NCBI RefSeq assembly: GCF_029428875.1
Contig: NZ_JAJSOO010000001.1
Coordinates: 4,154,001-4,218,000 of the forward strand
Origin: Streptomyces sp. JH34
GTDB lineage: Bacteria > Actinomycetota > Actinomycetes > Streptomycetales > Streptomycetaceae
DNA length: 64,000 nucleotides
Reading direction: 5' to 3'
The notes beneath the pieces are model-generated. The model had not been told where the DNA came from. It was given only the letters and a program-made list of their open reading frames with translations, and made no database searches. This document shows, one piece after another, positions 40,910 through 47,646 of this stretch (the first letter of the stretch is position 1; every line of letters starts with the position of its first letter). The translations under genes were made by a program, and so were the position numbers.

Positions 40910-41310
40910 CCGAACCCCTGGACCCGATCGAGCCACCGCGTCCCCCCGACTCCTCCGGAACCCTCCACCCCGACTACCACCCGGGCAGCGCCCGCCCCGA
41001 GCTGAACCGCCCCTTGCACGAGCGCTACCCCCAGATCCGCTCCACCAGTGGATACGCCGACCCCCGGGTGCGCCACACCGGTCCGGGCCCCGGGGCGGGT
41101 TCGGAGCAGGAACCCGAGCGCTCCGCGAAGCTGACGGCCCGGCTGGTGCTGGCCCTGAGCGTCGTCATCGGCCAGCTGTGGGCGCTGACGGAGGTCGTGA
41201 ACGTCTGGATGGAGGGCGACACCGGCACCGCCTGGTGGGGGGCCGGATTCCTGTGCCTGTCGTTCCTGGTGGTGCTGGGGCTGTGGCTGCTCGATCCGAA
41301 GGACCGCTGA
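40906..41310 (+). CDS. small membrane protein of the redox operon
   Basis: This is a 134-residue protein with a Pro-rich soluble N-terminal half and two C-terminal helices (LTARLVLALSVVIGQLWALTEVV and TAWWGAGFLCLSFLVVLGLWLL). The ATG overlaps the Rieske stop (ATGA), so it is the fifth coupled gene of the operon. It has no cofactor motif; an assembly or anchoring role is inferred from position only. Confidence 0.8.
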   Translation: MTEPLDPIEPPRPPDSSGTLHPDYHPGSARPELNRPLHERYPQIRSTSGYADPRVRHTGPGPGAGSEQEPERSAKLTARLVLALSVVIGQLWALTEVVNVWMEGDTGTAWWGAGFLCLSFLVVLGLWLLDPKDR

Positions 41311-41331
41311 GCCCGGCCGTACCCTGGAGGT

Positions 41332-41559
41332 ATGAGTACCGCCCCCGCCCCCGGACCGCGAGAATCGAAGCCGTCGCAGCCGCAGCAGCGGCCGACCCAG
41401 GAGCCCAGGCCGAGGCCCCCGGCCCTGATCTTCGACGATCCGCTGGACAGGCAGTCCTCGGACGATACGGACCAGGGGTGGGGCGAGCGGGCTCCTTCCG
41501 GCGGCGGTGCGGCCGACCTGGCGCGGTTCCTCGAGGAGAAGCCGCCCCACCACATCTGA
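41332..41559 (+). CDS. small conserved hypothetical protein
   Basis: This 75-residue, Pro/Gln-rich, acidic protein starts 21 bp after the redox operon, behind a perfect GGAGGT site. The C-terminus (ADLARFLEEKPPHHI) may be a short helical interaction segment. It is probably co-transcribed with the operon. No domain is recognised. Confidence 0.72.
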   Translation: MSTAPAPGPRESKPSQPQQRPTQEPRPRPPALIFDDPLDRQSSDDTDQGWGERAPSGGGAADLARFLEEKPPHHI

Positions 41560-41573
41560 CAGCCGCAGGCCTC

Positions 41574-41730
41574 CTACGCCAGGCCCCGCTGCGCGACCAG
41601 CGCGTCCCGGATCCCCTTCAGCACCTCCAGCTCGCTCACCTCCAGCGTCTCCCGGACACCCTCCTTCGCCGCATGGGCCGCCGCCCGCCTGGCGAGGTAC
41701 TTCGCCATCGGCAGCACCATCAAGCAGGTG
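41574..41730 (-). pseudogene. mscL: mscL remnant (C-terminal third of a large-conductance mechanosensitive channel)
   Basis: The minus-strand frame ends with LMVLPMAKYLARRAAAHAAKEG..ETLEVSELEVLKGIRDALVAQRG. This matches the end of the second membrane helix and the cytoplasmic helix of Streptomyces MscL. Upstream of about 41730 the sequence no longer encodes channel residues: both full membrane helices and the periplasmic loop are gone, replaced by about 150 bp of unrelated DNA before the SAF gene stop. A short in-frame fusion could be read but would have no membrane span. Confidence 0.75.
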
Positions 41731-41877
41731 GGCCTTCCGCTGCGCGTGCCGTGGAGGGAGCGAACTGCCCGGCCACACAAGGCGTCGGAGCGCCACATTG
41801 TCCAATCCGGTACCTGAGACGGGTGAGTTGACGCGACGTCTGTTCCATTCGGCATCGAGGGCTCCCACCGCGAGGTC

Positions 41878-42435
41878 CTATTCGGCATGGGACACCGCCA
41901 CGGCGAGCCGACCCGAGGCGCCGGCACCGGTCAGCGCCGCCGCGGTGTCCCGCTCGACGGACAGGACCACCAGGGCGCCGCTCGCGGCGCCCGCCAGGCC
42001 GCCGGCTTCCGGGAAAGGGGCCTCCCCGTCGCCCGCACCGCGCGGTACGTCCGCCACCCGGACATCGCGCGCGACCACCTTGGCCTCCGCGTCCCCGTCG
42101 GCCGCAGCGATCACATCGACGCGGTCACCGGGCCGCAGCAGCCCGACCGTCGCCGCGTCGGCGATCCGCACCGGGGCCGACACCAGCCGGACCGCTCGCC
42201 GCTCGGAGCCCGGTGGCGCGGCTCCGGCGGCGAGCGCTCCCTTCTCGCCACCCGACCCCGAGACCGCGAGCACGGCGGAAGCCAGCGCGAACCCGGCGGC
42301 CAGCGCGCGGCGTTGTCCGCGCAACGCCCGCCGGAACCGCCGGCCGCCGCCGCCCCGCACCCGAAGGGGCCCGAAGGACGGGACGCCGCTCGGGGCGGGA
42401 GGCGCGGGACGCGTATCGGGCACCGAAGGGAACAT
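41878..42435 (-). CDS. SAF domain / CpaB-RcpC-like protein
   Basis: This is a 185-residue membrane-anchored protein. An Arg-rich N-terminal region leads into a hydrophobic helix (ALAAGFALASAVLAV). A SAF-type domain follows (RLVSAPVRIADAATVGLLRPGDRVDVIAA, VVARDVRVADVP, LVVLSVERDTAAALTGAGASGRLAVAVS). CpaB/RcpC relatives help pilus or Flp assembly, but the role in Streptomyces is unknown. It is usually next to mscL, and here that neighbour is degraded. ATG 42435 is used; GTG codons just upstream are alternatives. Confidence 0.8.
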   Translation of the reverse strand: MFPSVPDTRPAPPAPSGVPSFGPLRVRGGGGRRFRRALRGQRRALAAGFALASAVLAVSGSGGEKGALAAGAAPPGSERRAVRLVSAPVRIADAATVGLLRPGDRVDVIAAADGDAEAKVVARDVRVADVPRGAGDGEAPFPEAGGLAGAASGALVVLSVERDTAAALTGAGASGRLAVAVSHAE

Positions 42436-42535
42436 GACCAGCACCACCTGCCGTGAGGGCCGTCCGCAGGCACATCCCGCGCGGGAGATCGCGCGGGAGA
42501 TCGCGAACGACCGCGAGGAATCGCCCGAGGACGAC

Positions 42536-42577
42536 GTGAGGGGAGTCAGGCGGGCCGACCCGCCGGACTCCCCTCAC
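42536..42577 (-). terminator. long stem-loop terminator
   Basis: GTGAGGGGAGTC (42536-42547) pairs with GACTCCCCTCAC (42566-42577), and the inner GGCGGG pairs with CCCGCC around a 4-nt loop, with one mismatch. It lies between mtnP and the SAF gene, both on the minus strand, after the 34-bp repeat array. The rest of the 400-bp gap holds no supported gene. Confidence 0.7.
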
Positions 42578-42691
42578 GATCCACCCTGCTCGGAAATGCC
42601 GCCGACGCCTGTGGACAAGCCACAGGGTGTGGACAACGTGGTCACCCGTACGGGAGGGGACCCGTTCAGCACCCCACGGGCCGGTCTCCGG

Positions 42692-42861
42692 GCCGGCGCC
42701 TTCGGCAGGACGGCCCCCGTGTCGGGCCGGCGCCTTCGGCAGGACTGCCCCCGTGTCGAGCCGGCGCCTTCGGCAGGACTGCCCCCGTGTCGAGCCGGCG
42801 CCTTCGGCAGGTCGATCCCCGTGTCGATCCGGGGCCTACGGCAGGTCGATCCCCGTGTCGA
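42692..42861. repeat. 34-bp tandem repeat array (five units) at the 3' end of mtnP
   Basis: Units start at 42692, 42726, 42760, 42794 and 42828 with an exact 34-bp period. The core is GCCGGCGCCTTCGGCAGG, followed by a CCCCCGTGTCGA-like end. The fifth unit contains the last codons and the stop of mtnP, so the array looks like repeated duplication of the gene's 3' end. Because 34 is not a multiple of 3, the extra units are non-coding. Confidence 0.9.
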
Positions 42862-43684
42862 TCCCGTCCAGCGCGTGCGCGCAGACGCAGTCGCGGTCCT
42901 CGTCGGCGGGGAGGGCGGCGACCGTGTCGAAGAGCACCGACCGCAGCCGGTCCACGTTGGCCGCGAACACCTCCAGCACCTCCGCGTGGTTGACGCCCTC
43001 GCCGGCCTCGGCCCCCGCGTCGAGGTCCGTCACCAGCGTCAGCGTCGTGTAGCAGAGGTTCAGTTCGCGGGCGAGCACCGCCTCCGGGTGGCCCGTCATC
43101 CCGACGACCGACCAGCCCATCGCGGCGTGCCAGCGCGACTCCGCGCGGGTCGAGAAGCGCGGGCCCTCGACCACGACGAGGGTTCCGCCGTCAACCGGTT
43201 CCCAGTCGCGTCCGCGCGCCGCATGCAGAGCCGCCTTGCGTCCCTCGTGGCAGTACGGGTCGGCGAAGCCGAGGTGCACCACGTTCGGCCGGGCCCCGTC
43301 GGACCGGGGCTCACCGTCGTAGAACGTCTGGGTGCGGGCCTTGGTGCGGTCGACCATCTGGTCCGGCACGAGCAGGGTGCCCGGACCGTACTCCGGACGC
43401 AGACCGCCGACCGCGCAGGGGCCGAGCACCTGGCGCACGCCGACGGAACGCAGCGCCCAGAGGTTGGCGCGGTAGTTGATCCGGTGCGGGGGCAGGTGGT
43501 GGCCGCGGCCGTGGCGCGGGAGGAAAGCCACCCGGCGGCCCCCGAGTTCACCCAGGAAGAGGGAGTCGCTCGGTGCCCCGTACGGGGTGTCGACCTCGAC
43601 CTCGGTCACGTCGTCGAGGAAGGAGTAGAAACCCGATCCGCCGATGACACCGATCTCCGCTGTACCCGATTCTGCGTTCGCCAT
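42836..43684 (-). CDS. mtnP: S-methyl-5'-thioadenosine phosphorylase
   Basis: This is a 282-residue enzyme that splits methylthioadenosine with phosphate to adenine and 5-methylthioribose-1-phosphate (methionine and polyamine salvage). The phosphate-binding start IGVIGGSGFYSFLDDV, RHGRGHHLPPHRINYRANLWAL, and the substrate segment GMTGHPEAVLARELNLCYTTLTLVTDLDAG are present. The length is typical of the family. Human-type MTAP and bacterial homologues are not separable by eye; a closely related purine phosphorylase activity is possible. The stop codon falls within the first unit (as transcribed) of the 34-bp repeat array. Confidence 0.92.
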   Translation of the reverse strand: MANAESGTAEIGVIGGSGFYSFLDDVTEVEVDTPYGAPSDSLFLGELGGRRVAFLPRHGRGHHLPPHRINYRANLWALRSVGVRQVLGPCAVGGLRPEYGPGTLLVPDQMVDRTKARTQTFYDGEPRSDGARPNVVHLGFADPYCHEGRKAALHAARGRDWEPVDGGTLVVVEGPRFSTRAESRWHAAMGWSVVGMTGHPEAVLARELNLCYTTLTLVTDLDAGAEAGEGVNHAEVLEVFAANVDRLRSVLFDTVAALPADEDRDCVCAHALDGIDTGIDLP

Positions 43685-43710
43685 GCGGTCACACTAACCG
43701 GGCGCGCACG

Positions 43711-43747
43711 ACCGGGACCCCGCCGAGTCGATCAGCGGGGTCCCGGT
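43711..43747 (-). terminator. stem-loop terminator after fmdB
   Basis: ACCGGGACCCCGC (43711-43723) and GCGGGGTCCCGGT (43735-43747) form a perfect 13-bp stem with an 11-nt loop, between the fmdB stop and the mtnP start on the minus strand. Confidence 0.7.
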
Positions 43748-43773
43748 GGAACGTGTGGTGTCCGAGGACGGCC

Positions 43774-44115
43774 TCAGGCGGCCGAGGTGCCGCTCGACGA
43801 CGACGTGGAAGCCGAGGACGAGGCCGAGGACGATGCGGAAGCGGCCGGCTTGGCGTCCGTCTTCGACGAGGTCGACCCGGTGGACGAGTCGGACGTCTTG
43901 GAGGACGACGACGTGGCCGGCGTGCTGCTCGACGAGGAGCCGCGGCTGTCGTTCCGGTAGAAACCGGACCCCTTGAAGACGATGCCGACGGCCGAGAACA
44001 CCTTCTTGAGGCGTCCCTCGCAGTTCGGGCACACGGTCAGGGCATCATCGGTGAACTTCTGCACCGCTTCGAGGCCCTCGCCGCATTCGGTGCACTGGTA
44101 CTGATAGGTCGGCAC
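43774..44115 (-). CDS. FmdB family zinc ribbon protein
   Basis: This is a 113-residue protein. The first 50 residues are the FmdB/CxxC_CxxC_SSSS zinc ribbon (YQYQCTECGEGLEAVQKFTDDALTVCPNCEGRLKKVFSAVGIVFKGSGFYRND). The rest is a Ser/Thr/Ala-rich disordered tail. The family's role is poorly defined; it was first linked to formamidase regulation. The start is GTG 44115 behind GGAGGAG. Just upstream lies a CIRCE element, so the gene is probably repressed by HrcA and induced by heat or protein-folding stress. Confidence 0.9.
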   Translation of the reverse strand: MPTYQYQCTECGEGLEAVQKFTDDALTVCPNCEGRLKKVFSAVGIVFKGSGFYRNDSRGSSSSSTPATSSSSKTSDSSTGSTSSKTDAKPAASASSSASSSASTSSSSGTSAA

Positions 44116-44124
44116 TTGCTCCTC

Positions 44125-44151
44125 CTGGCACTCTCACTCAATGAGTGCTAA
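44125..44151 (-). promoter_or_regulatory. CIRCE element (HrcA operator) upstream of fmdB
   Basis: Read on the minus strand, TTAGCACTC (44151-44143), a 9-bp spacer, then GAGTGCCAG (44133-44125) match the CIRCE consensus TTAGCACTC-N9-GAGTGCTAA. The left arm is perfect, the spacing is exact, and two mismatches occur at the end of the right arm. It ends 9 bp before the fmdB GTG, a normal CIRCE position. Confidence 0.8.
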
Positions 44152-44181
44152 CGACGCTCCATACTGACGTATTCCGAGCGA

Positions 44182-45462
44182 TCAGTCCACCGTGACCGGC
44201 TCACGGTGACCGATCCCACGTGCCACCGTCCGGCCCCCGGACCGCGGCGTCAGCCGTGAACGCAGGGCCAGCAGGGTCGCCAGAGCCAGTGCCGTGCCCG
44301 CCAGCGGGACCACGAATCCGGTGCTCGCGCCGTGGGCGTCGGCGAGCTGTCCGGCCACCGTGACGGCCGCCGCCTGGCCGAGTGCCACCGCCCCGGTCAG
44401 CCAGGTGAAGGCCTCGGTCCTCGCGGACGCGGGCACCAGCGCCTCGACCAGGGTGTAGCCGCTGATCAGCGCCGGAGCGATGCACAGACCGACCAGCAGG
44501 CCGAGTCCCGCCAGCAGCGGTACGGAGTGCACGGCCCACAGACCGGACGCGGTCAGCGTCAGGGCCACGTAGCCGACGACCAGCCGGCGGCGCGGGCTGC
44601 TCTTCCACGCGATGGCACCGCAGGCGATGCCGGCCAGCATGTTGCCGGCCGCGAAGACCCCGTACAGGAGCCCGTTCACGCCGGGCCGGCCGATCTCCTC
44701 GGAGAACGCCGTCAGGGAGACCTGCATGCCGCCGAAGACGGAACCGATGCCCAGGAACGTGACCGCGAGGACCCTCACCCCGGGCACGGAGAGCGCCGAC
44801 CGGTGCGGCTCGGCGGCCGTGGGGGCGCCGTTGGGTGCGGGCTGGGTGGAGCGCCGGGCGGCGAACAGCACGCCGCCCAGCAGCGTCAGCGCCGCCTCGG
44901 CGATCAGTCCGGCCGCCGGGTGCACGCCGGTGCACAGCGCCGTCGCGAGCACGGGGCCGATGACGAAGGTGAACTCGTCCGTCACGGACTCGAAGGCGGT
45001 GGCCGTGGCCATCAACGGGGAGGCGGGGCGCCCCGGGGCAGCGCCCAGCAGGGCCGCCCAGCGGGCCCGCACCATGGGCCCGACCTGCGGGATGGACGCG
45101 CCGGTGGGCACCGCCGCCAGGAACAGCGCCCACAGGGGCGCGTCCGCCAGGGCGAGCACGGTGAGCGTGCCGACGGCCACCGCGTGCACCACGACGCCGG
45201 GCACCAGCACGGCGCGCTGGCCGAACCGGTCGGCGAGCCTGCCGCTCTGCGGCGCGAACAGGGCCATGGAGACGCCGGAGACGGCGGCCACGGCGCCCGC
45301 GCTGCCGTACGAGCCGGTGGTGTGCTGGACGAGGAGCACGATGCCGATGGTCAGCATCGCGAAGGGCTGCCGGGCGGCGAAGCCCGGAAGGAGGAAGGTC
45401 CACGCACCCGGGGTGCGCAGCAACTGCCCGTAACCGGGGCGGTCGGAGACCGTGGACGCCAC
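44182..45462 (-). CDS. MFS transporter
   Basis: This is a 426-residue major facilitator with 12 predicted helices (first GAWTFLLPGFAARQPFAMLTIGIVLLV; motif-A-like GRLADRFGQRAVLVPG after helix 2). The substrate is unknown; actinobacterial relatives include many putative efflux proteins. GTG 45462 is chosen because GGAAAGG lies 8 bp upstream, and the longer upstream frame is arginine/proline-rich and non-coding in character. The gene's 3' end is 30 bp from the CIRCE element of fmdB on the same strand. Confidence 0.88.
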   Translation of the reverse strand: MASTVSDRPGYGQLLRTPGAWTFLLPGFAARQPFAMLTIGIVLLVQHTTGSYGSAGAVAAVSGVSMALFAPQSGRLADRFGQRAVLVPGVVVHAVAVGTLTVLALADAPLWALFLAAVPTGASIPQVGPMVRARWAALLGAAPGRPASPLMATATAFESVTDEFTFVIGPVLATALCTGVHPAAGLIAEAALTLLGGVLFAARRSTQPAPNGAPTAAEPHRSALSVPGVRVLAVTFLGIGSVFGGMQVSLTAFSEEIGRPGVNGLLYGVFAAGNMLAGIACGAIAWKSSPRRRLVVGYVALTLTASGLWAVHSVPLLAGLGLLVGLCIAPALISGYTLVEALVPASARTEAFTWLTGAVALGQAAAVTVAGQLADAHGASTGFVVPLAGTALALATLLALRSRLTPRSGGRTVARGIGHREPVTVD

Positions 45463-45814
45463 GGTCCATGCCTTTCCGCTGCCTGGTAGCCGTGTCCCCG
45501 GGCGCGCCGCACCGGGGTGCGGAAGGCGTGCGGGGAATGCCGAGAGCTGTCCTCTTCGCGCGGGACTGCGGTAGATGCCGGGCGGCTCGCTCCAGGGGCG
45601 AGAGGACGCCACGACCGCCATACGGTCGCGCCAGCTCTGCATCAGACAGAGTTGGTCGATCAGGTTCGAATCGTGTGGATCATGAGATCCAGTCCTTCAT
45701 GTTACAGGTTCCGGATCCGGTGGGCCTGCGATTGTGCGCACCCTCGCAGGCCCACCGGGCAGCGTGCAGGCAGGCCCACCGTCAGGCCGTACGACCTCGG
45801 CCCACCGTCGTCCG
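45463..45814. other. intergenic region between MFS and antiporter genes
   Basis: These 352 bp hold the MFS promoter (with less GC-rich sequence at 45640-45710, including GGATCATGAGATCC-like dyads) and the terminator of the antiporter gene at 45718-45757. The motif GGCCCACCG recurs several times between 45749 and 45830. No gene is supported. Confidence 0.55.
45718..45757 (-). terminator. stem-loop terminator after the antiporter gene
   Basis: CGGTGGGCCTGCGA (45718-45731) and TCGCAGGCCCACCG (45744-45757) form a perfect 14-bp stem with a 12-nt loop, about 60 bp past the antiporter's stop. Confidence 0.72.
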
Positions 45815-47428
45815 TCAGTGGTGGGCCCGCCTGCCGCCCGCCTTGTCCCCCGCGTGGTCCTCGCCGCCCCTGCTCAGCTTCCTGGCCAGTTTCGCGAGGT
45901 GCGGCACGTCCGCCGTGGCGCTCTCCTGCCGCCCGGCCCCGCTTGTCCCGAGCCAGCCGGCCAGCTTGCCGCCCTCGCCGACCGCCCGCAGCCGGGCCTC
46001 CGTGGCGTCGCGCACCGGGTCGGTCGCGACGACCAGCAGTTCGTCCCCGCGCCGAAGCACGGTCGAGGGCGCCGGGACGAAGCTCGTACCGTCCCGCACG
46101 ACGAGTGTGACCGCGGCCCCGGCGGGCAGCCGGAGTTCCGCCACCTCCACGCCGTGCATCTTGGACTTGCCGGGGACCGCCACGGAGAGCAGATGACCGC
46201 GGAGCCGCTCCAGGGGAGCCGACTCGATGCCGAGGTCCGCCGTCTCGGACGGGTCCTCGGAGATCTTCAGGGCCTTGGCCAGCCAGGGCAGTGTCGGTCC
46301 CTGGATGAGCGTGTAGACGACGACGAGCACGAAGACGATGTTGAAGACCCGGGTGCTGCCCTCGATCCCGGACACCATCGGGATGGTCGCCAGGATGATG
46401 GGGACGGCGCCGCGCAGCCCGGCCCAGGACATGAGGGACATCTCCCGCTTGGGCAGGCGGAAGGGCGCGAGGCTGATGAAGACCGACAGCGGCCGGGCGA
46501 CGGCGGTGAGGACCAGCCCCACGACCACGGCGGGCCAGAAGTCGTCGATCAGGTCGTGCGGGGTGACCAGCAGGCCGAGCAGGACGAACATGCCGATCTG
46601 CGCCAGCCAGCCGAGCCCGTCGGCGAAGCCGCGGGTGGCGGGCCAGTGCGGAAGCTTGGAGTTGCCGAGGACCATCGCGGCCAGGTAGACGGCCAGGAAC
46701 CCACTGCCGTGGGCCATGGCGCCGGCCGCGTACGCGGACACCGCGATGGCCATGACCGCGATGGGGTAGAGCCCGGACGCGGGCAGCGCCACGTGCCGGA
46801 TGCCGTAGGCGCCGAGCCAGCCCACCGCCAGGCCGATCGCCGCGCCGATGGCCAGTTCCAGGGCTATCTCGCCGACGAGCACGTACCAGTGCTCCACCGG
46901 GCCGACGGCGGAGAAGGCCACCACCAGGATGACCACTGGGGCGTCGTTGAAGCCGGACTCGGCCTCCAGGACGCCCGTGATCCGGGAGGGGAGCGGGACC
47001 TTGCGCAGGACGGAGAAGACGGCCGCGGCGTCGGTGGAGGAGACGACGGCGCCGATGATCAGGGCCTGCCGCCAGTCGAGGCCGACGAGGTAGTGCGCCG
47101 CGCTCGCGGTGACGCCCACGCTGATGCCCACACCGACGGTCGACAGGACCGCCGCCGCCGGGAGAGCGGGCTTCACTTCCTTCCACTTCGTGCCCAGACC
47201 GCCCTCGGCCAGGATGACGACCAGGGCGGCGTAGCCGATCACCTGGGTCAGCTCGGCGTTGTCGAACTTGACGTCGAAGATGCCGTCCTGCCCCATGGCG
47301 ATACCGATGCCGAGGTACAGGAGCAGGCTGGGGAGCCCGCTGCGGGACGAAATGCGTACGGCCGCCACGGCGACCAGCAGGACGACTGAGCAGACGAGCA
47401 GAAGTTCGTTGAGCGCGTGGACAGTCAG
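45815..47428 (-). CDS. potassium/proton antiporter (CPA1/NhaP2-type, with TrkA-C domain)
   Basis: This is a membrane cation/proton antiporter. The core has about 12 helices, including TDAAAVFSVLRKV and ESGFNDAPVVILV (the ND ion-binding pair) and GLRGAVPIILATIP. A cytoplasmic RCK_C (TrkA-C) domain (VAELRLPAGAAVTLVVRDGTSFVPAPSTVLRRGDELLVVA) probably binds a nucleotide. The usual first helix VHALNELLLVCSVVLLVAVAAV is only included if translation begins upstream of GTG 47368. The sole start-like codon there is CTG 47428, with GGGAAGG about 8 bp before it. K+ rather than Na+ export is inferred from the NhaP2-like domain layout. Confidence 0.85.
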   Translation of the reverse strand: MTVHALNELLLVCSVVLLVAVAAVRISSRSGLPSLLLYLGIGIAMGQDGIFDVKFDNAELTQVIGYAALVVILAEGGLGTKWKEVKPALPAAAVLSTVGVGISVGVTASAAHYLVGLDWRQALIIGAVVSSTDAAAVFSVLRKVPLPSRITGVLEAESGFNDAPVVILVVAFSAVGPVEHWYVLVGEIALELAIGAAIGLAVGWLGAYGIRHVALPASGLYPIAVMAIAVSAYAAGAMAHGSGFLAVYLAAMVLGNSKLPHWPATRGFADGLGWLAQIGMFVLLGLLVTPHDLIDDFWPAVVVGLVLTAVARPLSVFISLAPFRLPKREMSLMSWAGLRGAVPIILATIPMVSGIEGSTRVFNIVFVLVVVYTLIQGPTLPWLAKALKISEDPSETADLGIESAPLERLRGHLLSVAVPGKSKMHGVEVAELRLPAGAAVTLVVRDGTSFVPAPSTVLRRGDELLVVATDPVRDATEARLRAVGEGGKLAGWLGTSGAGRQESATADVPHLAKLARKLSRGGEDHAGDKAGGRRAHH

Positions 47429-47646
47429 GGTCCGTTTCCTTCCCTGCGTACGCCTTCCGGATCGGCCTCCGGCGGCCAGTACTTCGTTACCTTACCTAAT
47501 CTTTAACGTTTTCTTGACGCCTTCGAGTGTTCGTGCGAACCGGTGCGCAAATGGATGCATCCCCATACCGCGTCCGAGTGGCTTCCGCGGGGCGCCTATG
47601 GTTGCTCCTGCACTCCCAGGACCACCCTGCCCCTCTAAGGACAGCG

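Noticed and set aside
42482..42515. Possible CRISPR-like or short-repeat array (GCGCGGGAGATC repeated)
   Set aside because: There are only two adjacent 12-bp copies without spacers; no CRISPR array or cas gene is visible anywhere in the window.
42692..42861. Reading the 34-bp repeats as a CRISPR array
   Set aside because: The units are directly head-to-tail with no unique spacers, so this is a simple tandem repeat.
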